41,301 nucleotides of DNA, from the NCBI GenBank assembly GCA_002726495.1, contig PBTH01000011.1:2788-44088 (forward strand). Reading direction: 5' to 3'. The notes below the pieces were generated by a model. It worked only from the letters and a program-made list of their open reading frames with translations. It was not told where the DNA came from and did not search any database. Below, one piece after another: positions 18,241-25,560 of this stretch. This DNA is from Methanobacteriota archaeon (GTDB lineage: Archaea; Thermoplasmatota; Poseidoniia; Poseidoniales; Poseidoniaceae). Position 1 is the first letter of the stretch, and each line of letters starts with the position of its first letter. A program made the position numbers and the translations under genes.

Positions 18241-18270
18241 TCACCGTCTAAAATGATTCAAAAACGGTGA
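18241..18270. repeat. Inverted repeat upstream of pheS
   Basis: TCACCGT at 18241-18247 and its exact reverse complement ACGGTGA at 18264-18270 are separated by 16 A/T-rich nt. The repeat fills most of the 62-nt gap between the zinc-ribbon gene stop and the pheS start. The spacer holds a TATA-like ATTTTAGA on the pheS strand. It could be an operator, a paired transcription-factor site, or a weak hairpin after the upstream gene. Confidence 0.5.
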
Positions 18271-18272
18271 AG

Positions 18273-18650
18273 TTATTCCTCTTCTTCCCAAAGCGGTTTA
18301 TTGCAATTAGGGCAAGTAAAGGACGACGGCTTACCGCCCATAACAAGTTCAACATGACCGCAAGGCCCGCACAGTATTGACGAGCGAATGGGTTCATCCA
18401 ATGTCACATCAACTCTGTACATTACACGACCAGCATCTGGGAGCATTTCACCGTCAGGGGACCATTGAGCAACGGCCTCGGGTGAGAGGCCAACTTGTCG
18501 ACTGAGGGACATACCAACGAGGAAGAAAACAATTCCAAACAATCCTACGGTGACGGCCATTGAACCTAAACCAGCAACGGTCATAAATGCTCCAAAAACG
18601 ATACAAACGAACCCTGAGATGAGAAAATTTTCACGGGAAAGTCTCGTCAT
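18273..18650 (-). CDS. Small membrane protein with C-terminal zinc ribbon
   Basis: The 125-residue protein has two adjoining membrane helices (ISGFVCIVFGAFMTVAGLGS and AVTVGLFGIVFFLVGMSL), a linker of about 45 residues, and a C-terminal zinc-ribbon-like motif with Cys pairs CGPC and CPNC about 20 residues apart. It ends in a run of Glu. AGGTGT precedes the ATG, and the start is 9 nt after the aminotransferase stop, so the two are co-transcribed. I know no specific function. Two-helix zinc-ribbon proteins are common in archaea. Confidence 0.7.
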   Translation of the reverse strand: MTRLSRENFLISGFVCIVFGAFMTVAGLGSMAVTVGLFGIVFFLVGMSLSRQVGLSPEAVAQWSPDGEMLPDAGRVMYRVDVTLDEPIRSSILCGPCGHVELVMGGKPSSFTCPNCNKPLWEEEE

Positions 18651-18659
18651 AGATACACC

Positions 18660-19946
18660 TCATTGATGTGCGGACTTGAGTGCTTGAGCAACTTTGGGGA
18701 TTTGGTGAAGGGGAATGGCACACAAGCCAATTCGAACTCCACCTCGCAGAGGAACGAGATAAACGTGCATTTCTGCACACTTTTCAGCCACAGCAACCGG
18801 GTCGTCGCATTCGTACCAAGCAAAGAATCCGTCGTGAGTTGGGTTGACTGGTACCTTCAATTCTGTACATGCTTTGACGAACGTTTCTCGTCGTTCAACC
18901 AACAAATTAGCGAGTCGGTCTCGCTCCAAACTCCACGAAGCCCCTCCCGATTCAGAAGCATGCATTTCACTGAGGACATACTGCGCCACACGAGGGGCTG
19001 CAGACCATGTCTGGCGGCCTGTAACCCCCATAACTTCACGCAATTTCTCAAGTGTTTCTTCTTCAGGATGAATGCAAACCAAAGCCCCAGTACGAAGACC
19101 GTAGATGGTGTGAGATTTTGAGAGAGAAACTGCAAAACATATCAAAAGATTCTCCGGCCATGGCAGGCCGTTCTCAAGAGCTTCAAGGATTGTTTCAGCC
19201 CAACCATGAGGCTCATCAGCATACAGGTGATATGCAGAGTCTATCAACAAAGTATGCCCAACGTCCTCATGGCGAGTCGCACTTTCCATGAATAAATTGA
19301 GCAGTGCATAACGGCTTTCGCTTGGGAGAGACAATCCGGTTGGATTGTGGGCTGGGTCATTGAGCCATGTCATGACCGTTGATTGGGAAGTTGCAAGCCG
19401 TTCAAGTTCGGTGCTGAACGCTTCGGAATCAAACATAGGGTAGTGGGTATTTTCATTGGATGGGAGGAGTGGGTAGGTTGCCATTTCAAGACCGCATCCT
19501 TTCAAGAATCCTGCATAAGGTCCCCAATGACGGTCTCTTAGGAGAATCGCTTCACCTCGCTCACAGAAGTTTGAGGCCGCTAAGAAGAGGGCCCCCGAGC
19601 CTCCGGGGCTCGCCGTAGCCATGCCGTTAACACCCAGCGTTTCCAACGATTGACGGTACTCCCCAAGGGCAAGAGTTTGCGCAAGGTCCAGGAAGGGTGG
19701 AAGTCCTTTCAGAGGCGCATAGGCTGCAAATTCCACCGGTGGAGCCTCCCTCAAAGCTGAATCTACAACGGTGTTGATGGCCAATTCCCCATTGTCTTCA
19801 AGCAAAGCACCGATGGTTCCGTTGACCGCATCTGCACCAGCAGCAGCGGCATTTTGATATCGGGCCAACCAACTGAAAATGACATCATTGCCACTTTTTG
19901 TTTTACCATGTGATGACAAAAACTGCATTCCGATCTCGTCCACCAT
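18660..19946 (-). CDS. Class I PLP-dependent aminotransferase (aspartate/aromatic type)
   Basis: Cytosolic aminotransferase of 428 residues, fold type I. The substrate-binding segment LNDPAHNPTG includes the conserved Asn (about 201). D236 and Y239 lie in LLIDSAYHLYAD. The PLP lysine K277 is in FAVSLSKSHTIYGLRTGA, with the following Arg. The GLPPFLDLAQTLALGEY segment and overall layout resemble the AspC/TyrB subgroup rather than the IspC-like or LL-DAP groups. The amino acid used cannot be settled from sequence; aspartate, tyrosine or phenylalanine are all reasonable. It heads a minus-strand unit with the zinc-ribbon protein and perhaps pheS. Confidence 0.85.
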   Translation of the reverse strand: MVDEIGMQFLSSHGKTKSGNDVIFSWLARYQNAAAAGADAVNGTIGALLEDNGELAINTVVDSALREAPPVEFAAYAPLKGLPPFLDLAQTLALGEYRQSLETLGVNGMATASPGGSGALFLAASNFCERGEAILLRDRHWGPYAGFLKGCGLEMATYPLLPSNENTHYPMFDSEAFSTELERLATSQSTVMTWLNDPAHNPTGLSLPSESRYALLNLFMESATRHEDVGHTLLIDSAYHLYADEPHGWAETILEALENGLPWPENLLICFAVSLSKSHTIYGLRTGALVCIHPEEETLEKLREVMGVTGRQTWSAAPRVAQYVLSEMHASESGGASWSLERDRLANLLVERRETFVKACTELKVPVNPTHDGFFAWYECDDPVAVAEKCAEMHVYLVPLRGGVRIGLCAIPLHQIPKVAQALKSAHQ

Positions 19947-20045
19947 GCAGCCGCCTCGGCTCCATTGTTCTTTGACTTGACTCCTCGTTTTCTTGGATGT
20001 TCATCCGCTTCATTCATCAAGGGGTGGCCGCACGCAGGAGTTGAA

Positions 20046-20122
20046 GCCAACGTAGCACAGTCTGGTAGTGCGTCTGATTTGTAATCAGACGGTCGGGGGT
20101 TCGAGTCCCTCCGTTGGCTCCA
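20046..20122 (+). tRNA. tRNA-Thr (anticodon TGT), CCA encoded
   Basis: A full cloverleaf can be drawn by hand. The acceptor stem GCCAACG pairs with CGTTGGC (20112-20118). The D stem is GCAC/GTGC with loop AGTCTGGTA. The anticodon stem TCTGA/TCAGA encloses the loop TTTGTAA, giving anticodon TGT for threonine ACA codons. The T arm is GGGGG-TTCGAGT-CCCTC. The discriminator base is T, followed by an encoded CCA (20120-20122). No intron is visible. It stands alone between the divergent aminotransferase and the small membrane protein gene. Confidence 0.96.
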
Positions 20123-20151
20123 CCAAAGCGTGAGGAATTCATAAACAGTGA

Positions 20152-20160
20152 TTCATATAC
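20152..20160 (+). promoter_or_regulatory. TATA-like box for the DUF2892-like gene
   Basis: TTCATATAC is centred about 26 nt before the ATG at 20182, with no ribosome site between them. This fits a leaderless transcript. It lies 30 nt after the tRNA 3' end. Confidence 0.45.
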
Positions 20161-20181
20161 TCAACGACATCATTCCTCCCC

Positions 20182-20412
20182 ATGCCAGAATGCAATATTG
20201 ACGCAAAAGGGAAGGCAGCCCGCCTTGTTGGCGGTGTTATTTCTGTTCTCGCAGGACTGGTCATAGCCGGCTTACTTGCCTCACAGACCGTCACACTTGG
20301 CATTGGATGGCTCACTGTAGCCGGACTAACCCTTGGCGGGGCATTTGCCATTTACGAAGCACGAGCAGGATGGTGTATTGTGAGAGCTATAGGCATCCGT
20401 ACTCCATTGTAA
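20182..20412 (+). CDS. Small DUF2892-like inner membrane protein
   Basis: A 76-residue protein with two hydrophobic segments (LVGGVISVLAGLVIAGLLAS and IGWLTVAGLTLGGAFAIYE). The order CNIDAKGKAARLVGG at the N-terminus and ARAGWCIVRAIGI at the C-terminus follows the DUF2892 pattern, in which an N-terminal N-x-G-x-x-D-R is followed by two helices and a terminal G-x-C-P-x-x-x-x-x-G. Here the proline after Cys is absent. Function of the family is unknown, although members are often fused or linked to rhodanese-type sulfur proteins; nothing of that kind is next to it here. Confidence 0.68.
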   Translation: MPECNIDAKGKAARLVGGVISVLAGLVIAGLLASQTVTLGIGWLTVAGLTLGGAFAIYEARAGWCIVRAIGIRTPL

Positions 20413-20458
20413 TGCCTCAAAGCGAACCCTCAAAACCCGATACCATGTGGTATTGTTC

Positions 20459-21337
20459 ATGAGCGCAAAACGGCTTGATGGAAAGGCGTGTGCTTCATCG
20501 GTTGAATCGGAACTCGCTGACCGTATTGAATCACTGAAATCGTCTGGAGTGCGCCCGCACCTCGCCGTGATCATTGTCGGAGACGATCCGGCATCGCACG
20601 TGTACGTCAATTCAAAGGTACGTATGTGCAAGCGCATCGGGATTCGCTCAACACACGTAGAACTTCCAGAAGACACGACCGAAGAGATTCTTCGAGAGCA
20701 TATTTTGGCCATGAATTCACAAGATGATTTGCATGGGATTTTGATTCAATCCCCACTTCCAAATCACATGAATGAGGAGGCACTTACCGACCTCATTGAC
20801 CCAAGTAAGGATGTTGATGGTTTTCACCCCTCAAATTTAGGACGAATCGTTCAAGGGCGTTTGGATGGAATGGTGCCATGCACACCTGCAGGCGTTATGC
20901 GCATGCTTCGTTGGGCAAAAATTGATCTCACCGGGAAAAAAGCAGTTGTTATTGGACGGTCATTCAATGTTGGAATGACCCAAGCCTTGCTACTCGCTGC
21001 TAAGGGCGCAGATGCAACTGTTACAGTTGTTCATTCACGAACTCAAAATCCACAAAAAGAATGCATGGAAGCAGACATCATTGTCGCGGCAGTCGGCCGT
21101 CCTGAAATGGTAAAAGCCTCCTGGGTTAAACCTGGAGCGGTCGTCGTTGATGTAGGTATTAATCGAGTTGATGACGATACGAGAGATCGTGGCTGGCGTC
21201 TTGCTGGAGATGTTGCTCCCGATGTTTCGAGCGTGGCATCATGGCTTTCTCCTGTACCGGGTGGCGTAGGACCGATGACCATCGCAATGTTGATGGAAAA
21301 TACGGTCCGCTCAGCGGAGTTGCGGAACCAGAAGTGA
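20459..21337 (+). CDS. folD: Bifunctional methylene-tetrahydrofolate dehydrogenase/cyclohydrolase
   Basis: FolD interconverts 5,10-methylene-, methenyl- and 10-formyl-tetrahydrofolate in the cytosol. The 292-residue protein has the catalytic Y49 and K53 in HVYVNSKVRMCKRIGI, then ILIQSPLPNHMNE, DVDGFHPSNLGR, the dinucleotide-site VIGRSFNVGMTQALL and the C-terminal SPVPGGVGPMTIAMLMENT. VGMTQ replaces the commoner VGxPxA, a modest divergence at the cofactor loop. ATG at 20459 is preferred to the GTG four codons upstream. The stop overlaps the next gene's GTG by 4 nt. Its presence implies tetrahydrofolate-dependent one-carbon metabolism. Confidence 0.95.
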   Translation: MSAKRLDGKACASSVESELADRIESLKSSGVRPHLAVIIVGDDPASHVYVNSKVRMCKRIGIRSTHVELPEDTTEEILREHILAMNSQDDLHGILIQSPLPNHMNEEALTDLIDPSKDVDGFHPSNLGRIVQGRLDGMVPCTPAGVMRMLRWAKIDLTGKKAVVIGRSFNVGMTQALLLAAKGADATVTVVHSRTQNPQKECMEADIIVAAVGRPEMVKASWVKPGAVVVDVGINRVDDDTRDRGWRLAGDVAPDVSSVASWLSPVPGGVGPMTIAMLMENTVRSAELRNQK

Positions 21338-22278
21338 GTGCGAATCAATATAGCCGTGAACGGTTTCCTTGTCATGTGGCCCACGACCCTCGAGCTCCTA
21401 AAGTGGCAGCATTTTCAAATCTGCTCGCCGTGGTTTTGTCCGTTGCTGCCTTCATAAATTCGTGGCAAAATGTTTGGGGAACTTCAGGATTCGGTTTGGA
21501 AGAGATCGTTCTTATCGTCTTCGCAGTAGGTCTTCTAGGTCTTGCGAAGTGGGGCAATACTGAGCATGAAATACCTGAATTTAGCTCTTCATATTCAAGT
21601 AAAGCAAGTATGTTTGAAGATTTTGATGAGTTCCAAACTCCTATCGCATCAAATCACATGTCTTATGAATCAACAATTCCTTCCTCAACAACCAACAGCA
21701 ATCAAACATCAGCAACCATCCTTACATCAATTCTTGGCGAACAACAACAGACAAGTGAAACTCAGGTTAAGTCGGCCATAACAACTCTTTCACTCGGTGA
21801 ATTTGGTGAAAGGGCACATCAAGAAGCCCACCCCACTGAATTTACAAAACAAAACAATCACTTCCGGGAGGCAGCTCCCACAAGTGAGACCACTGGGGCT
21901 GCACTCAACCGTGTTGTTATCCAGCCTGTTCCTTTACCCGGCAAAGAAGGAGAGCCAACGGTTGACCCTACCACCATTCCAGGATTGGAACCGGACCGAG
22001 TTTTCGTCACTGAAGGAGTCTCCGGAATTCCTCTTCCTGAATTACCGAATATAGAAGAATCAATCACCAATATACCAGCATCTTCTCCAAGCATTCAATC
22101 ACAAAAGATACCGGTTGAACTTCCAGATTTACCCGACGAAGCGTCCTTTGATGTACCAAAAGTGGTTCCAAAACTTGACCTTCCAGAGCTTGATGATTTA
22201 TTCACTGATCTTCCAGAAACACCCAATACACCATCCATATCAACGCCTGATTTACCTGACTTGGACGACCTGTTTTGA
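21334..22278 (+). CDS. Membrane protein with long disordered, LPDLDDLF-containing tail
   Basis: A 314-residue protein of unknown family. Two adjacent membrane helices near the N-terminus (FSNLLAVVLSVAAFINSW and LEEIVLIVFAVGLLGLAKW) are followed by about 220 residues of low-complexity Ser/Thr/Pro/Glu sequence. The tail is rich in Pro, Leu and Asp with repeated short motifs: LPELPNIEES, LPDLPDEASFD, LPELDDLFTDLPE and a terminal LPDLDDLF. The GTG start overlaps the folD TGA (GTGA), so translation is coupled to folD; the frame is open further upstream, but only inside folD. The tail looks like a set of short linear binding motifs displayed from the membrane. No function is assigned. Confidence 0.62.
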   Translation: MSANQYSRERFPCHVAHDPRAPKVAAFSNLLAVVLSVAAFINSWQNVWGTSGFGLEEIVLIVFAVGLLGLAKWGNTEHEIPEFSSSYSSKASMFEDFDEFQTPIASNHMSYESTIPSSTTNSNQTSATILTSILGEQQQTSETQVKSAITTLSLGEFGERAHQEAHPTEFTKQNNHFREAAPTSETTGAALNRVVIQPVPLPGKEGEPTVDPTTIPGLEPDRVFVTEGVSGIPLPELPNIEESITNIPASSPSIQSQKIPVELPDLPDEASFDVPKVVPKLDLPELDDLFTDLPETPNTPSISTPDLPDLDDLF

Positions 22279-22320
22279 ACGACGAATCATTCAAAGAGGT
22301 TCGCCGCCGGCCTCGTATTG

Positions 22321-23208
22321 ATGTGGACCCAAGGGTTTGATTTGCACTCGCACTCCACTCACAGTGACGGTGAGCACCCTGTGGAGTTGGTTGCAGAACT
22401 CATGTCCAACAATGGAGTGAAGACATGGTCCCTTACCGACCATGATACTGCATCTGGTTGGGTTGAGGCTGAACTCGCTGCATCGAGAAGAGGTATGAGA
22501 TTCATCCCTGGAGTTGAAATCACATGTGTTCCTGCTCACTCACCTGTCGAGAAAGAACTGGAATTGAGGGGGCGTGAACGGGCATCTGCATCCTGGCATC
22601 TTCTCGCATACTTCCCTCAACATAAAGCAGGAACGAACGACCCAAATATCTCAGGATTCTTGAAATGGCTAGCACCGAAGCAGGATGGCCGTGAGCCACG
22701 TATGCGAGCGATGTGTGCTCGTTTGGAATCTCTTGGAATGGCAATCAATATTGATGATGTATTAGCAAAGGCGGAGGGGTCAGTTGGTCGCCCTCATCTC
22801 GCTGAAGCCATGGTCGAAGCAGGATATGTTAAAACCAAGCAGGAAGCTTTTGAACGGTGGATTGGAGATGGAAACCCTGGATTCGTTGCTCATGAAAAGC
22901 CAACAATACTCGATGCTGTAAACGCGGTAAGAAACGCAGGTGGAGTCACGTCATTGGCCCACCCAATTTACTACGGAGTTCCTGTAGAAGAACTCATTTC
23001 TTGTCTCGTTGAACATCAAATTGATGGTGTTGAGGCCGTTCATCGCAGCCACGGTGATGCCTACAGGTACGAATTGATGAAACACGCAGTCGCTCAAGGC
23101 TTATCCATTACTGTAGGTTCAGATTTTCATGGAATGAGTTACCTGCAACAACCGGGCCACATGCCAATCATGCTCGAGGCATTGATGGGTCAGATAAAGG
23201 GCGCATAA
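22321..23208 (+). CDS. PHP-domain phosphoesterase
   Basis: A 295-residue metal-dependent phosphoesterase of the PHP superfamily, TrpH/YciV-like. Metal ligands can be seen in order: FDLHSHSTHSDG (H9, H11, D16), SLTDHDTASG, FIPGVEITCV, ASWHLLAYF, SLAHPIYYG and TVGSDFHG. Family members include 5'-3' RNase AM, which degrades short oligoribonucleotides, and 3',5'-nucleotide bisphosphatases; the choice cannot be made from motifs. The ATG at 22321 is used; the frame has a TTG directly before it. The 3' end overlaps tatC, on the opposite strand, by 41 nt. Confidence 0.86.
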   Translation: MWTQGFDLHSHSTHSDGEHPVELVAELMSNNGVKTWSLTDHDTASGWVEAELAASRRGMRFIPGVEITCVPAHSPVEKELELRGRERASASWHLLAYFPQHKAGTNDPNISGFLKWLAPKQDGREPRMRAMCARLESLGMAINIDDVLAKAEGSVGRPHLAEAMVEAGYVKTKQEAFERWIGDGNPGFVAHEKPTILDAVNAVRNAGGVTSLAHPIYYGVPVEELISCLVEHQIDGVEAVHRSHGDAYRYELMKHAVAQGLSITVGSDFHGMSYLQQPGHMPIMLEALMGQIKGA

Positions 23209-23983
23209 TTCGGTCAAGAAAGAGTGCAAACTCGAACAATACAATGACTGGCATTGCGACCAAAAACAGTGAAAGTGGGTCAGGTGGAGACAGCAGTGCG
23301 CCCATTACAAATGCGCTGAACCATATGTGTCTGCGGTACATTGTAAGACTTGCACGTTCCACAAATCCCATCCTCAAAGCAACGGTCGTCACTACCGGTG
23401 CCTGAAAACCAATGGCCGAAGCCAAGGCCAAATTAATGATGAAACCAGCATAGCCAGACAGACGCCATTCTGTAGAAAGTCCTGCCTGTTGTGCATCTGT
23501 TGTCAAGTAATTCAAGAGCATAGGAGTCAATCCATCCCACGCATACATGATTCCAATGGAAAAGAGAACCAAACTGGACATTACGGTGATGATGAGTGCG
23601 GGTGCTGGACGTGGCACTTGGAGGTCAAGTTCCGATAATCTTGAGCGTACTGCCTCATTCTTACTGCCCTTCCATGCTCCGTGAACCAGAGCAAGAAATA
23701 CAACCAAACTCAACCCGAAGGCTCCTGCAATCCTCAACTGAAGGAGGAGAAATTCTACCGGAGTAACAACGATGATCGATACATCATCGGGGAGGCGTGA
23801 AGGGTCGATAAGCCAAGCAATGATTTGCTTTGTGAATGGAAAAGCAGCCGAAAAACCAATCGCAAAAAGAGCGATATAGCCTTTGAATGATTTTTGTAGA
23901 TAAGCCCGAAGGTCCTCAACCATGACCCCTCCAGGTGATTGCATCAAGCGGTCAACGGTTGCTGCAATGGATTCATCTTGCAT
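23168..23983 (-). CDS. tatC: TatC, twin-arginine translocase core subunit
   Basis: Core receptor of the Tat pathway, which exports folded proteins with RR signal peptides. The 271-residue protein has about six membrane spans. Family marks are the N-terminal EDLRAYLQKSFKGYIALF, the motif VTPVEFLLLQLRIAGAFG, then GFQAPVVTTVALRMGFVERA and the C-terminal RRHIWFSAFVMGALLSPPDP. The start at 23983 (MQDESIAATVD) follows the PAP2 gene stop by 5 nt, with GAGG upstream. TatA is not in the window. The last 41 nt overlap the convergent PHP gene. Confidence 0.88.
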   Translation of the reverse strand: MQDESIAATVDRLMQSPGGVMVEDLRAYLQKSFKGYIALFAIGFSAAFPFTKQIIAWLIDPSRLPDDVSIIVVTPVEFLLLQLRIAGAFGLSLVVFLALVHGAWKGSKNEAVRSRLSELDLQVPRPAPALIITVMSSLVLFSIGIMYAWDGLTPMLLNYLTTDAQQAGLSTEWRLSGYAGFIINLALASAIGFQAPVVTTVALRMGFVERASLTMYRRHIWFSAFVMGALLSPPDPLSLFLVAMPVIVLFEFALFLDRIMRPLSDPSMPRA

Positions 23984-23988
23984 GTATC

Positions 23989-25443
23989 TCACGCCTCTTC
24001 GCTCGTATCTTCGGAGGCGCTCCATACATATGAGGGCGTGGAATCAATCCAACTTCGTCCCTCTTTCTTCAAACGATACAGACGATAAACAACAAAACCA
24101 GTCATCCATAACGAAGGAAGGCTCAGTAAAACTGCTTGACCTAGCTTGTCATCCCCATAGTCGTTGATAACCCGTACTTCCATGGCAGCTTCATCTCCAT
24201 CTTCATAGGCATAATGAAGTCCAACATAATGGAAAATTTTTGGCGAAGTAATGTTGAGCGACAATGTGGTCTGAGGAGCAACCGTATAGTGATCCCCTAA
24301 CTCAGATAATATTGCCCAATCGATTGAGCCTGATTCCATGGAAGGAATGCTTTCTTCGACCATAATGACGACCACCTCGAGTTCTCCGGCATCGTTGAGG
24401 TTTGTGATGTTGGTGAGAACATAATCACCAGCATTGAATTTCTGAATGATTTCCAAGGTGCTGTCGTCGGGTCCAAGTTGATATGAAACTCTCTCGTCAA
24501 GGCCGTCTTGTTGAACATTAACCGCCATGAAAATCATTGTTAGAAGGACCAGAGCTACGATGCCCTCAACCAAGACATGCCGACGGACTTTTTCCTGTGT
24601 GACCCCTTTGAACATCGGCCCGTAATCGTTGCGCATCCTCGGTTGGAGATGGTGAATGAAGAGCGCACCGATTCCCCCAATGAGGACCCCAAGTGGAATG
24701 TCGACGACCCAATGGATGCCAAGGTAGAGAATTGTGAAACCAAACAGCAGGGTATTGACCAAAACAAAGCGGTGGTATCTCCAGTGACGCCAATCCCTTA
24801 ACCGAATTCCTCGTTCCTTAACGTGAAGATAATTCAGCATTAAAATTCCAAAAGGAATGGCAACATGCAAACTTGGGACTGCATTATCCAGAGGGTCATG
24901 GAGAGCATAGAATACAGTGTACCAGCTATCGTGGTAGAGCAATGCTTCCATTCCGGGGATCCATGATGAAGTCACCTCTACGTTGAAAAAGAGGTAATAA
25001 GGGACTGCGAGGGCATAGATAAACAGATAATTCAAAGTGACTTTATCGGTCATATCTCGGTCGCCGGAAAAGGCAAAATATACTGTAGTCACATAGATTA
25101 AGAACAAATATACAAAGAGATAGTGAAAGTTAAGGAATTCGGTTAACCAATCGTTTTTGAATGAATCTTGAATCCACTTTGTAAATTCCCCTTCGAACGC
25201 ATAAACCCAATCTGTCCAATGACCTGTCCGGATTTTCATTGGCTCGTTGAGTTTGTCGGTAATTGATTTCCATCGAATGATGACGATGTAACCCATGGCG
25301 TGGAGGTAATACCGTTTTTCATGAAATTCCTTGGCCCATTCTCGCCAGGGAATTCGGAATTCCTTCTGCGTTCTCGTGAAGTACCAACAGATAATAGGTG
25401 TCAAAACTAATATCATGCCCATCATGATATCGTATGGCTCCAT
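23989..25443 (-). CDS. PAP2-superfamily membrane phosphotransferase/phosphatase, Aur1-like
   Basis: A 484-residue polytopic protein. The two PAP2_3 motifs are clear: NAVPSLHVAIPFGILML and ILYLGIHWVVDIPLGVLIGG, the catalytic histidines of the acid-phosphatase-like fold found in inositol-phosphorylceramide synthase (Aur1) and lipid phosphatases. Several membrane spans precede and follow. The last third (about 330-484) is an extracytoplasmic beta-rich domain of about 120 residues, closed by one more span (AVLLSLPSLWMTGFVVYRLY) and a charged tail. ATG at 25443 is chosen because CTAAATC lies about 25 nt upstream; a longer frame starts at 25539. It is co-transcribed with tatC. It may modify membrane lipid headgroups; substrate unknown. 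Confidence 0.75.
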   Translation of the reverse strand: MEPYDIMMGMILVLTPIICWYFTRTQKEFRIPWREWAKEFHEKRYYLHAMGYIVIIRWKSITDKLNEPMKIRTGHWTDWVYAFEGEFTKWIQDSFKNDWLTEFLNFHYLFVYLFLIYVTTVYFAFSGDRDMTDKVTLNYLFIYALAVPYYLFFNVEVTSSWIPGMEALLYHDSWYTVFYALHDPLDNAVPSLHVAIPFGILMLNYLHVKERGIRLRDWRHWRYHRFVLVNTLLFGFTILYLGIHWVVDIPLGVLIGGIGALFIHHLQPRMRNDYGPMFKGVTQEKVRRHVLVEGIVALVLLTMIFMAVNVQQDGLDERVSYQLGPDDSTLEIIQKFNAGDYVLTNITNLNDAGELEVVVIMVEESIPSMESGSIDWAILSELGDHYTVAPQTTLSLNITSPKIFHYVGLHYAYEDGDEAAMEVRVINDYGDDKLGQAVLLSLPSLWMTGFVVYRLYRLKKEGRSWIDSTPSYVWSASEDTSEEA

Positions 25444-25560
25444 GTGCGTGGCACATCGTCCATGATTTAGCAGTTCCCGCTTGATATTGAGCCCTAATGT
25501 CGTTTCCCAAAGAACTGACGAAGGGCAAACCTTGTTCATAGCGAGTCTTGTGCCACTTCC

